From Halobellus inordinatus (GTDB lineage: Archaea > Halobacteriota > Halobacteria > Halobacteriales > Haloferacaceae): 64,000 bases of DNA. Shown here piece after piece: positions 44,368 to 52,884 of the stretch. The notes beneath the pieces are model-generated. The model saw nothing but the letters and a program-made list of their open reading frames with translations, ran no database searches and was not told the DNA's origin. Every line of letters begins with the position of its first letter. Position 1 is the stretch's first letter. Both the position numbers and the translations under genes were made by a program. The DNA is taken from assembly GCF_024464655.1 (NCBI RefSeq), contig NZ_JANHAV010000009.1:1-64000 (forward strand), given 5' to 3'.

Positions 44368-45948
44368 ATGACAGACAACGATCAGACGTACGCACTCTCG
44401 CGACGCAAAGTGCTCGGAGCCCTCGGTGCGGTCGGCATCGCTTCGGCGGGCGCCGGCCTCGGCACCACCGCGTACTTCAACGACACCGAATCGTTCGAGA
44501 ACAACACGCTGACTGCCGGGACGCTTGATCTCAAGATCGACTGGCAGCAGTCCTACTACGGGCCGACGGAGTCCTGGGAGTACGTCAACGCGCACCCGGA
44601 CCACGACGGCGACGGCGAGCAGTCGATCGAGATCGGCGGCGAAACGTACGCCTACGGCGACGAGAGCCGTAATCTCGTCGATTACCTCACCTGTTCGAAC
44701 TTCGATCAGAACTACGCGGCGAGCTACAACGGCCAGGAGCACCTGATCGAACTCGACGACGTGAAGCCCGGCGACAAAGGCGAGGTCACGTTCAGCCTGC
44801 ACCTCTGTGACAACCCGGGGTACATCTGGATGCGTGCTGCGGACATCGTCGAGAGCGGCGGCGTGAACACCGAGCCCGAACGGGTCGCTGAAGGCGGCGA
44901 CGCGAACGAGGCGAACCTCGCGGAGAACGTCGACGTGCGGATGTGGTACGATCAGAACTGCGACAACCGCCTCAACAGTGCGGACATTATGCTCACGATC
45001 GACGTCTCCGGGTCGATGCTGTACAGCCAGTACGGCGGCGTCGTCAACGACGACCCGATTCTCGGCTACGACGAGACGACCAAGATCGACCTCGTCGAGG
45101 TCGGTGCGGCGGCTCTCGTGCAGGAGCTCATCGACACCGACGCGGACGCGCGTGTCGGCGTCGTCTACTTCAACGGCTCCTCCGGCGGCGACCCCCACAT
45201 CGAACTCGGGTCGCCGCTGACGTCAGATATCGCGGGTCTCATCGCGCCCAGCGGCGCGCTCAACGGCCTCCGTCAGGTCCTCGCCGACATCGTCGGCGCG
45301 AGCACGACGGACCCCTCGGGCGGCGCCGGCATCAGCACGGGGACGTACATCGGCGAGGGCGTCCTCGAAGCCCAGGCGGAACTCGCAAACAACGGCAGAG
45401 TCGACACGACGCCGATCAACGTCGTTCTCTCGGACGGCAACTCCTTCCAGGGTGGCGACGGCACGCCGTACGCCTCCCCGACGAGTGCCGCAGACGACGC
45501 TCGCGCGTCCTCGCCCGCACCCGCGACGAACGTCTACACCATCGGTGTCGGTGCCGACACGAACGACACCATCCTCACCGAGATGGCCGGTGCAGCGGGT
45601 AGCGCCGGCGATGACCCCGCATACTTCCGGGACGTCCCGGACCCAACGAACCTCGTGTCGACGTTCCAGACGCTGGCGGACCTGTTCACCAGCGAAGTCG
45701 TCTTCTTCGAGGGGACGCTCGCAGAAGCGCTGGGTGCGCTCGACGGCGACGGCATCCACCTCGACGGCGACCGCACGAAGCCCGAGACGACCGAGTGCTT
45801 CGAGCCCGAGGTCGGCCACTGCATCGGATTTGCGTGGTCCCTGCCCCTCGAAGCCGGGAACGAACTCCAGGGCGACTCGGTCGCGTTCGACCTGTCGTTC
45901 TACACCGAGCAGTGCCGCCACAACGACGGCGTCGAGCAGACGGCATAG
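44368..45948 (+). CDS. Second SipW-dependent-type exported protein with inserted vWA domain
   Basis: The 526-residue protein starts MTDNDQTYALSRRKVLGALG, leader end TTAYFNDTES. TasA-like strands (LDDVKPGDKGEVTFSLHLCDNPGYIWM; VRMWYDQNCDNRL) precede a vWA domain with MIDAS DVSGSMLYS at about residue 212, running to about 435 (VVYFNGSSGG; GAGISTGTYIGEGV; NVVLSDGNSF). The end is CIGFAWSLPLEAGNELQGDS and EQCRHND. The vWA is about 50 residues longer than in the gene upstream and different in sequence, so the two are old paralogues. It follows cloverleaf leader 3. Confidence 0.87.
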   Translation: MTDNDQTYALSRRKVLGALGAVGIASAGAGLGTTAYFNDTESFENNTLTAGTLDLKIDWQQSYYGPTESWEYVNAHPDHDGDGEQSIEIGGETYAYGDESRNLVDYLTCSNFDQNYAASYNGQEHLIELDDVKPGDKGEVTFSLHLCDNPGYIWMRAADIVESGGVNTEPERVAEGGDANEANLAENVDVRMWYDQNCDNRLNSADIMLTIDVSGSMLYSQYGGVVNDDPILGYDETTKIDLVEVGAAALVQELIDTDADARVGVVYFNGSSGGDPHIELGSPLTSDIAGLIAPSGALNGLRQVLADIVGASTTDPSGGAGISTGTYIGEGVLEAQAELANNGRVDTTPINVVLSDGNSFQGGDGTPYASPTSAADDARASSPAPATNVYTIGVGADTNDTILTEMAGAAGSAGDDPAYFRDVPDPTNLVSTFQTLADLFTSEVVFFEGTLAEALGALDGDGIHLDGDRTKPETTECFEPEVGHCIGFAWSLPLEAGNELQGDSVAFDLSFYTEQCRHNDGVEQTA

Positions 45949-45986
45949 GCCCACGAGACGGACCGTACGGCTGGGACGCCGGATCG

Positions 45987-46006
45987 CTGCCGCACGGATG
46001 CGGCAG
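45987..46006. terminator. Perfect 8-bp hairpin between island genes
   Basis: CTGCCGCA-CGGA-TGCGGCAG lies 40 nt after the stop of the upstream vWA gene. It may end or protect that transcript. The next gene lacks a cloverleaf leader. Confidence 0.4.
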
Positions 46007-46053
46007 TCGACTCGCTCGCTGTCTGGCGCGTAATTCCTCGAAACGGATTCAAA

Positions 46054-46809
46054 ATGAAGACACCCACACGACGGCAGATACTCGCGGCGGTCGCTGGCAC
46101 GGGCCTCGTTGCGGTCGGCGCGGGGCCGGTGCGAGCGGCTAGCGGACTCGCGCCGGTCGAACTGAATCAATCGGCGCAGATCCAGGCCGGCGACTCGTTA
46201 CCGGCTGTCGCGCTCGACTGGCGTGAGACCGTCAACAGCGTCGTCACGGAGGACACGAGTCTGGCAGCCGTCGCGACCGATCGTACGGGCGACGTCGGCC
46301 TCGTCGTCGACGAAGCGGTCCTGCCGGGCGATACTGGTGCTGTGACGCTCCGGGCGACGCTCGTCGACGGCGTGGAGGGCGAGGCGGTCGAATCCGCCGA
46401 GCTATCGCTCCACTTTTCGCTGACGGAAACTGCTGAGAATGGCCTCACAGAGCCCGAGCGAGAGGCGAACGACACGACGCCCGCCATCGGCGAACTACAG
46501 GACGCCGCGACGATCGAGATCTGGAACGATATGGGCATCGGGACCGGGAACGGCAGCAACGAGGACATCCCGTTTCTGACCGACGGCGACGACGTGATCG
46601 CGTCGGGTACGCTCGCGGCGGTCGCCGACGACCCTGCGTTCGCCGATGGCGGATACGGACTCACCCGAGACGGTGAGTCGTGTCTCACGGTCGGCGAGGC
46701 GGTCTACGTCTCGTTCCGCTGGGCGATTCCCATCGACGTAGGCAACGTCGTTCAGAGCGACAGTGCGCGGTTCACCGTCGGGTTCGCCGCTCGGAGGTGT
46801 CGTGAATGA
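46054..46809 (+). CDS. Exported TasA/camelysin-like protein without vWA
   Basis: The 251-residue protein starts MKTPTRRQILAAVAGTGLVA with a Tat-like TRRQ leader that ends near VRAAS. Beta strands include DVGLVVDEAVLPGDTGAVTLRATL and AELSLHFSLTETAENGLTEPERE. The family end is VSFRWAIPIDVGNVVQSDSARF and then GFAARRCRE. It lacks the FTDEES-type cleavage motif seen in its neighbours, so its processing may differ. It is co-directional, 105 nt after the second vWA gene. Confidence 0.75.
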   Translation: MKTPTRRQILAAVAGTGLVAVGAGPVRAASGLAPVELNQSAQIQAGDSLPAVALDWRETVNSVVTEDTSLAAVATDRTGDVGLVVDEAVLPGDTGAVTLRATLVDGVEGEAVESAELSLHFSLTETAENGLTEPEREANDTTPAIGELQDAATIEIWNDMGIGTGNGSNEDIPFLTDGDDVIASGTLAAVADDPAFADGGYGLTRDGESCLTVGEAVYVSFRWAIPIDVGNVVQSDSARFTVGFAARRCRE

Positions 46810-46969
46810 CCGCTGTCCGAGCGGTATCGCGCACCACCGCCATTCGGTCGCGTTTCATCGCGTTTAACGCCTCATTACGTGCTGAAATGCCTTTCTGCGC
46901 CACCGGATCGACGACCGTTCGAGGCGTTCAAGACGACGATGCCGGAACAGGGGGCTCGCCTAACGCGGC

Positions 46970-46980
46970 GATAGCTATGC
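46970..46980 (+). promoter_or_regulatory. GATAGCTATGC motif, copy 3
   Basis: The motif lies 64 nt before the signal peptidase gene and is preceded by CCTAACGCGG. It is close to the ATTAGCTATG motif at three other sites. The 235-nt gap here holds no ORF. Confidence 0.35.
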
Positions 46981-47044
46981 CCGCTAGCGTCCATCTCTCT
47001 CCCAGTGATGATTCACGTGCAGGCGAGACTGGAGGGGCGCGACG

Positions 47045-48169
47045 ATGACGAGTGAGCGCAGCGCGCTGCGAACGGTAGCGAACGTACTCGGCGTGCTCTT
47101 GCTCGTCGGTCTCGTCGCGCCGTTCGTCGTCTACGGCGTCCCGCAGGTGGCCGGCGCAGACTACAGTTTCGTCGTCCTCTCCGGCAGTATGGAACCCGCG
47201 ATGAGCCCCGGCGACGCGATCGTCGTCCGTGAGGCCGCGCCGGGTGAGGTCACAGAACGGGACGTCATCACCTTCCGGACCGACAGCGAGACGCCGACGA
47301 CCCACCGCGTCATCGACGTCATCGAACGGGACGGGACCGTCGCCTACGTGACGAAAGGCGACGCCAACGAGGACCCAGACAGCGGAACCGTCTCTCACGA
47401 GCAGGTGCTCGGCGAGGTGCTGGTGACGCTCCCGCTGCTCGGCTACGTCGTCCGATTCGTCAACACCCCCGTCGGCTTCGCCGTGGTCGTCGTCGGGCCG
47501 TTGGTCGCCTTCGTCATCTCGGAGGTCTGGACGCTCGTCCGATCGGTCGACGGCGAGGGGGTCGACAGCGAGTCGACCGACAGCGAATCGGCAGACAGCG
47601 AATCAGTAGACAGCGAGACAGATGCGGCGGCGAGCGGCGGTACGTCGCCGCAGGGAGCAGAAGCCGAGGAGAGAGACGACACGCCGGCGTCGGCCGAGCC
47701 AGCGTCGACCGACTCGACGCCAGCCGAATCGGGGTCGACGTCGGCGACTGCGTCGTTCACCCTGACGCGGTCGAGCCTCCAACTCCTGGGCCTGGTGTTC
47801 GCGTTCTACCTCCCGTACAGCGCCTACGTCGCCTACACCACGATCGCAGCGTGGACGATCGCGGTCGCGATCGCGACCGCGATCGGGCTCCTGTTCGTCG
47901 TCGGCCTGTACGTCGGTACCCGCGGCGACGAGAACGCAAACGGGGAGGCCAACAGCGACGCGGACGGCAGCGTGGAGAGTTCCACCGAGGAGGCCGACAG
48001 CGACGCGGACGGCAGCGTGGAGAGTTCCACCGAGGAGGACGACAGCGACGTGCCGAGTGAAGTTCCGATGCCGCCGGCCGGTGAAGACGGCGCCGACGCC
48101 GTCTATCCCGACCGATCGACCGCTGCCGACGGCGGCAGCGAAGTCAGGGGGCGAGACGACGATGCGTGA
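47045..48169 (+). CDS. SipW-like (ER-type) signal peptidase I with long acidic insert
   Basis: The 374-residue S26B peptidase has an N-terminal transmembrane helix, catalytic S48 in VLSGSMEPAMSPGD, H87 in PTTHRVIDV and Asp candidates in TKGDANEDPDSG, that is Ser-His-Asp in place of the bacterial Ser-Lys pair. After a second helix (about 140-160) comes an acidic repeat region (DSESTDSESADSES), then two more helices (YSAYVAYTTIAAWTIAVAIA...) and another acidic repeat tail. It is predicted to remove the leaders of the neighbouring TasA-like proteins. Its stop overlaps the next start by 8 nt. Confidence 0.88.
   Translation: MTSERSALRTVANVLGVLLLVGLVAPFVVYGVPQVAGADYSFVVLSGSMEPAMSPGDAIVVREAAPGEVTERDVITFRTDSETPTTHRVIDVIERDGTVAYVTKGDANEDPDSGTVSHEQVLGEVLVTLPLLGYVVRFVNTPVGFAVVVVGPLVAFVISEVWTLVRSVDGEGVDSESTDSESADSESVDSETDAAASGGTSPQGAEAEERDDTPASAEPASTDSTPAESGSTSATASFTLTRSSLQLLGLVFAFYLPYSAYVAYTTIAAWTIAVAIATAIGLLFVVGLYVGTRGDENANGEANSDADGSVESSTEEADSDADGSVESSTEEDDSDVPSEVPMPPAGEDGADAVYPDRSTAADGGSEVRGRDDDA
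47951..48040 (+). repeat. Two tandem 45-bp coding repeats in the signal peptidase tail
   Basis: Units 47951-47995 and 47996-48040 differ at only the first and last codons and encode (N/D)SDADGSVESSTEE(A/D). This in-frame duplication is very recent, and copy number may vary. Confidence 0.85.
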
Positions 48170-49364
48170 CTTCGAGACAGAACAGAACGGGAGCGAGCTG
48201 TCCACCGAAACAGCTGCGCACAGCGGCGCGGAGGGGCAATCCCTCCCGGAACGACCTTCGAACACAGCGGAGACGATAGATGTGACACGAGAGCGCGGAA
48301 CCGACGAACAGCGAGGTGAAAGTGATCGGGGGCAGGGCCGGATCGGCTTCGGGTTGTCGCGGCGACAGCTCCTGTACGCGGTCGCTGCGACCGGCGCGGC
48401 GGCCGGCTCGGGCAGCGGCGTCGCGGCGATGCTCACCGACACGGAACGCGTCGGCTCACAGTTCACGGTCGGCACGCTCGACCTCGACGTCGACGTGCGC
48501 TCGCCGTCGAGTTGGCAGCACGGCGCCTACACCGGCTCGCTCGGGATCAACGAGTCGGAAACGGCCGTTTTCGAGCTGTCGGTCGACAGCAACCCGGCGT
48601 ACGTCTGGCTCGTCACCCCCTGCCCGTCGTGTGAGCCGATCGAATCGAAACTCGACGTGCGGCTCGATCTGACGATTCCGGGAGCGGGCACGGTGACGCT
48701 CTTCGACGGAACGCTCGGTGCGTTCCGTGCGGCGTACGGATCGGGGGCGTTGCTCTCGACGCAGGCGCTCGCAAGCGACGGCGAGACGTGGACCGTCTCG
48801 TTCACCTGGTCGCTGACCGAGCCGGTCGCAGACACGGACGTAGCGTTCGGATTCGAGTTCCGGGCCGTCCAGCAGCGACACCTCGGCGACCCGCGCGCGT
48901 ACGATCTCGGCCTCCCGGCGTGTGCACCGTGCGAGGACACCGGCGACTGCGGGAAGGACATCAGCTACGTCGCGTTCTGTAGCGACGAGCCGATCGACCC
49001 CGCGGGCGTCGCCTTCGCGCGCCATCCGTGCGGTGATACCGATCGATACGCGACGCTCGAACTCACCGCGCTGCCGGCGCACGTCGACCGCGTCCTGCTC
49101 AAACACGGGACGAACTTGGACGTCTTCGCCTACGACGGCGAGGCGATGCCGTTCCGCATCACCACCGGCGGTGGCCAGTCCGATCTCGTGATGGTGGCGA
49201 CCTACGAGCAGGACGGCAACGAGTACCCCGGGAGCGGGACGCCGCCGCGGAGCAACAGCGACCCGTGCCCGGGCACGTACTCGCTTAAACACGAGTTCGG
49301 AGCCTCGAACGGCGACGACCAAATCGATCACGGACAGGGCGATTCGAGCGGCGGTGACAAGTAA
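48162..49364 (+). CDS. Exported TasA-like protein with internal signal-anchor
   Basis: The 400-residue protein starts MRDFETEQNGSELSTETAAH, overlapping the peptidase gene. About 60 polar residues precede a leader-like stretch (FGLSRRQLLYAVAATGAAAG ... VAAMLTDTERVGSQFTVG), the usual SipW-type leader moved inward. The fold continues with LDLDVDVRSP, FELSVDSNPAYVWLVTPCPSC, and the end WTVSFTWSL and FRAVQQRHLGD near residue 250. A Cys-rich C-terminal domain of about 140 residues follows (ACAPCEDTGDCGKD...AFCSDEP...). The role is unknown; it is co-translated with the peptidase. Confidence 0.8.
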   Translation: MRDFETEQNGSELSTETAAHSGAEGQSLPERPSNTAETIDVTRERGTDEQRGESDRGQGRIGFGLSRRQLLYAVAATGAAAGSGSGVAAMLTDTERVGSQFTVGTLDLDVDVRSPSSWQHGAYTGSLGINESETAVFELSVDSNPAYVWLVTPCPSCEPIESKLDVRLDLTIPGAGTVTLFDGTLGAFRAAYGSGALLSTQALASDGETWTVSFTWSLTEPVADTDVAFGFEFRAVQQRHLGDPRAYDLGLPACAPCEDTGDCGKDISYVAFCSDEPIDPAGVAFARHPCGDTDRYATLELTALPAHVDRVLLKHGTNLDVFAYDGEAMPFRITTGGGQSDLVMVATYEQDGNEYPGSGTPPRSNSDPCPGTYSLKHEFGASNGDDQIDHGQGDSSGGDK

Positions 49365-50676
49365 TGAGAAATCAGACGACACTGGCGGTGGCGCGATGAC
49401 GTTCGATAGCTGGCGGTGCGACGGAGGCAGACGGCTGCTCGCAGTCGCCTTGGCGCTCGTCGTCGTCGCCTCCGTATCAGGAAGTGCGACGACGGCACTG
49501 CTGTCGGACCGCGAGTCGATCGACGTCGGCTTGACCGTCGACGATCACGGCGGCGTCGCCCAGTTCCACGTCGAGTCGATCGCGACCTGTCCGGTCGAAA
49601 CGGTCGAGCACGACGCCGCGACGCTGCAACTCACAGAGCGGTTCGACGTCGAGGGCGACGGCTGCGCCCAGATCTCGGTTTGGGTCTCGGAGTCCTGGCT
49701 CGACCGCGTCGGCACGGACGTCGGCGACGTCGTCATCGGTCACGAGAACGCGAGCGGATGGGCGTACTTCGAGACGACGGTCGTGCGCGAGCAGGCCGGC
49801 TGGTACGAACTGGCCGCAGTCACGGACGGATTCAGCCCCTTCGGCCTGTTCGTGCCCAACGAAACGTTCGTGGACACCGCCGCAGGCGCGGCAGCCAACG
49901 GAGCGAGCGGACCGGACGAAGCCGCCGCTCCCGGCGTGCCCGGTGACCGCGGTGACCTGAACGTCTCGGACAATGTGACGGGGAGCGACCCAGGCAACGA
50001 AACCGTCGGTGAAGTGGCCGCAGACCCGGTCAAAGACGAGACCACCGGGAACGCGACGGCCGGAGGCGGGATCGTCGGAAACGCAACGCAGTCCGGGAAC
50101 GGCGCGAACGACGAGTCCGGCGAGCCGGGCGCAGCGCCAGAGGCGGAAGCGAACGCGACCACGGACGCGTCGACTTCGGAGTCGGGTGAGACTGTCGAAG
50201 GGTCCGAGCCGTCAGGCGACGACACGCCCGCGGCGAGCGACTCGCCCGACGAATCGCCGTCGGAGCCGAACGACACCGAAACCGACGCGGACGGATCTGG
50301 TGACGACATAGCCGACACTGACGGAGCGAGCGGCGACGACGCCGCTGGCGATGAGACAGAGAGCGGCGACGGTGACGCCGCGGCGGGTGGCGATGGAAAC
50401 GACGAGACAGAGGGTGACGCCAGCGTCGAGCAATCGAGCGACGGCGATCCGGGCGCCGACGAGTCCACCGAGGCGCCAGTCGACGGTTCCTCGTCCGAGA
50501 ACCCGGGCGAGAGTGAACCCGGCGACGAACCAGAGAGTACGTCCGATACGGCTACCGGCGAGAGCAGCAGCGGAGACGACGAGAAGGCCGAGAACGAAGA
50601 CAGCGAGTCGGCGTCTAACAGCTCTGACACGGGCGACGCAGCGAGCGGGGCTGACTCGGGTACGGGCGCGGAGTGA
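49354..50676 (+). CDS. Exported protein with long acidic Ser/Gly/Asp/Glu low-complexity tail
   Basis: Translation may begin at the GTG at 49354, which overlaps the previous stop, or at the ATG at 49396 (MTFDSWRCDGGRRLLAVALA). A signal segment ends ATTALLSDRESIDVG. The folded part is only about 130 residues (VAQFHVESIATCPVETVEHD ... GWYELAAVTDGFSPFGLFVP), and the last block resembles the end of PGF-pre-PGF domains. The remaining 250 residues are an extreme low-complexity D/E/S/G/A tail with many N-x-S/T sites, fit for a hydrated, glycosylated matrix. No C-terminal anchor is visible. Confidence 0.72.
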   Translation: MTSNEKSDDTGGGAMTFDSWRCDGGRRLLAVALALVVVASVSGSATTALLSDRESIDVGLTVDDHGGVAQFHVESIATCPVETVEHDAATLQLTERFDVEGDGCAQISVWVSESWLDRVGTDVGDVVIGHENASGWAYFETTVVREQAGWYELAAVTDGFSPFGLFVPNETFVDTAAGAAANGASGPDEAAAPGVPGDRGDLNVSDNVTGSDPGNETVGEVAADPVKDETTGNATAGGGIVGNATQSGNGANDESGEPGAAPEAEANATTDASTSESGETVEGSEPSGDDTPAASDSPDESPSEPNDTETDADGSGDDIADTDGASGDDAAGDETESGDGDAAAGGDGNDETEGDASVEQSSDGDPGADESTEAPVDGSSSENPGESEPGDEPESTSDTATGESSSGDDEKAENEDSESASNSSDTGDAASGADSGTGAE

Positions 50677-51878
50677 TGACCCCATCGGGCGTCCCGGCGA
50701 CGCTCTCGCGGAAACACCTCCTGGCGGTCGTGGTGATCGCGATGGCACTCACGGGAGCGGGCGTCGGTGTTCTCTCGGACGGCTTCACGCTTTCGCGAGG
50801 CCCCGCCCCGGCCGAGGCCGGTGACGCTGCGGCGTCCCTCGCGACGATCGAGGTCACAGCGTCCGATCCCGCCGACGTCCGGAACGACGCCGGTGATGTA
50901 GGCGTCGTCAGCGGGACGCTCGGCGGGACGCTCACGCTCGCCGAGGGAGTCGATCGAGTGGAGTTCGTCGTCCAGACGCGACTGCCGAACGGAACGTGGG
51001 CGGTCGCAGCGTCCGGGACCGCGACGGGGGTTCCGGCCGGTCAGTTGAACCTGGAACCGGGCATCGGCGGGCCAGACACGATCTACCTGGATGCCGCTCA
51101 GTCTGCGGGCTTCGACGTCCAAGAACCTGGGACCGTCGCGGTCCGCCGCGGCGCGATCGCGGTCACGGCGCGACTGTTCGTCGGCGACGAAGTAATTGCG
51201 ACAGTCACGGACGTCGACGGCTACGAGCTCACCGTCGATCGGCCAGCACCGGCGACGGTGTCGTTCGCGCCGGTGGACGAGTCGGCGACGGAGGAAAACA
51301 GCGGTTCCACCGGAGCCAGCGATCCGACCGACACGACCAGGCGCACGATCACTCAGATCGGGTCGGGATCGGACGCCGGTCCCGAATCAAGTAGTGGAGC
51401 CGACGCAAGCGACGCGGACGAGACGACAGACAGCACCACGCCGACGACGGCGTTCTTCGGGACCGGGGACGTGGTCCCGGGGAGTGCCGGCAAGTCGGCG
51501 GCGGTCCTGGAGCCGACGTCGGCGGAGATGACTACGCTAGAGGTCACTGTCGGGGCCGCGATCGACGCCGAAAACGGCGTGACAGAGCCCGAATCGGTGG
51601 TCGACGAGACGCCCGAAGATGGCGAACTCTCGTCGAAGGTGGACGTCAGGATCGTCCTCGTTCGAGAGTCCGGTGATCGACAGTACGTCGTCGGCAGTGC
51701 AGACGCATTCGTCCCACTGGCGACGGCTGCCGGCGCGACAGAGTCGCTGGCGATCGAGTCGAACGAGCGCGTCTCGCTGGTCGTCGAGTGGCGGATCGAC
51801 GCCACTGTCGGGAACGAGATTCAATCAGACAGCACGACGGCCTCGGTCCACTACCGCTTCACGTCGGAGCCGTCTTGA
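50673..51878 (+). CDS. Exported TasA-like protein, last gene of the island
   Basis: The 401-residue protein may start at either ATG of ATGATGACC (50673 or 50676) and overlaps the previous gene. The signal segment is KHLLAVVVIAMALTGAGVGVLSDGF. A beta-rich N-terminal domain (TLAEGVDRVEFVVQTRLPNG...) and a Ser/Thr/Asp linker precede the C-terminal TasA half, ending VVEWRIDATVGNEIQSDSTT and VHYRFTSEPS. There is no vWA domain. Overlaps with its neighbours suggest that 47045-51878 is one transcript. Confidence 0.75.
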   Translation: MMTPSGVPATLSRKHLLAVVVIAMALTGAGVGVLSDGFTLSRGPAPAEAGDAAASLATIEVTASDPADVRNDAGDVGVVSGTLGGTLTLAEGVDRVEFVVQTRLPNGTWAVAASGTATGVPAGQLNLEPGIGGPDTIYLDAAQSAGFDVQEPGTVAVRRGAIAVTARLFVGDEVIATVTDVDGYELTVDRPAPATVSFAPVDESATEENSGSTGASDPTDTTRRTITQIGSGSDAGPESSSGADASDADETTDSTTPTTAFFGTGDVVPGSAGKSAAVLEPTSAEMTTLEVTVGAAIDAENGVTEPESVVDETPEDGELSSKVDVRIVLVRESGDRQYVVGSADAFVPLATAAGATESLAIESNERVSLVVEWRIDATVGNEIQSDSTTASVHYRFTSEPS

Positions 51879-51905
51879 ACAGACGCACTGCGTCGGTTAA
51901 GCGAC

Positions 51906-51917
51906 GATTAGCTATGG
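51906..51917 (+). promoter_or_regulatory. GATTAGCTATGG motif, copy 4
   Basis: It lies 25 nt before the zinc-ribbon gene at 51942, with GGTTAAGCGAC immediately upstream as a TATA-like element. The same pair TTAAGCG plus ATTAGCTATGG precedes the first island gene. Confidence 0.45.
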
Positions 51918-51941
51918 TGACAGGAGGTCACCAGACGACCG

Positions 51942-52766
51942 ATGAAAGCGATCGGAGAGACTCAGTTCAGGTGGCGGCAGCCGGAGTACACCGGGGCGAA
52001 CCGGTGTCTCCCGTGCACAGTGGTCAATGTAGCAATCACGGGTATTCTGGCGACCGGACTCGCCTCGGTCCGCCTCTCGCTCGGGATCGCGCTGCTCGTC
52101 GTCGGGGTCGCAGCGATCTACTTCCGCGGGTATCTGATCCCCGGAACGCCGACGCTGACCAAGCGCTATCTCCCAGATTCGGTGCTGGGGCTGTTCGACG
52201 CCCACGAGGCTCCGGTTCCGCTCGGCGCAGGGGAACAGGACCCGGCCGACATCGAGCGGTTTCTGGTCGACCTCGACGTCCTCGAACGGTGCCAGGGGGG
52301 CGAAGATCTGTGCCTGACGCCGGAGTTCCGGAGGTCGTGGGACACGCAGATAGAACGCCGGCTGGCTGACGATAACGCACTCGGCGATCAGTTGCTGTTC
52401 GAGGGCCTCGGCGTCGACCGGGACGCGATAGAGACGAAGCGGCAGCCGAACGCGTTCGTCGCGGTCGCCGATTCGGTGACGATCGGGCGGTGGGAGTCCG
52501 AATCCGCCTACTGCGCGGACGTCGCGGCCGACGCCGTGCTCCACGCGCGGTCGGCAGCGTGGGAAGAACTCGACTACGAAACCCGACTGGAAGTGCTCGG
52601 CGCGCTCCGACTGTGGCTCGATCAGTGTCCCGACTGCGATGGCGCAGTCACCCTGGACGAGGAGACGGTCGAGTCGTGTTGTCGCTCCTTCGAGGTCGTC
52701 GCCGCGACGTGTGACGACTGCGGGACGCGCCTGTTCGAGGCGCAACTGTCACCGAACGCTCTCTGA
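51942..52766 (+). CDS. Zinc-ribbon membrane protein, intact right copy
   Basis: The 274-residue protein starts MKAIGETQFRWRQPEYTGAN. Two transmembrane helices at about 24-65 are followed by YFRGYLIPGTPTLTKRYLPD, a soluble domain with VERCQ-like Cys and EDLCLTPEFRRSW, and a C-terminal zinc ribbon at about 229-265 (QCPDCDG ... SCCRSFEVVAATCDDCGTRLF). No function is known. It is convergent with the DUF7344 gene; the same pair, with this gene broken, lies left of the island. Confidence 0.75.
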   Translation: MKAIGETQFRWRQPEYTGANRCLPCTVVNVAITGILATGLASVRLSLGIALLVVGVAAIYFRGYLIPGTPTLTKRYLPDSVLGLFDAHEAPVPLGAGEQDPADIERFLVDLDVLERCQGGEDLCLTPEFRRSWDTQIERRLADDNALGDQLLFEGLGVDRDAIETKRQPNAFVAVADSVTIGRWESESAYCADVAADAVLHARSAAWEELDYETRLEVLGALRLWLDQCPDCDGAVTLDEETVESCCRSFEVVAATCDDCGTRLFEAQLSPNAL

Positions 52767-52884
52767 ACTGACGGGCTCGGCACCGACACGAGAACGGGAC
52801 GCTTCTCCGGCGCACTTCGATTCCGAGGAGGCGACTATCGGAACGTCTCGTATCTTCTCGTGATCGTCGATCCGCAAGGAGCGC

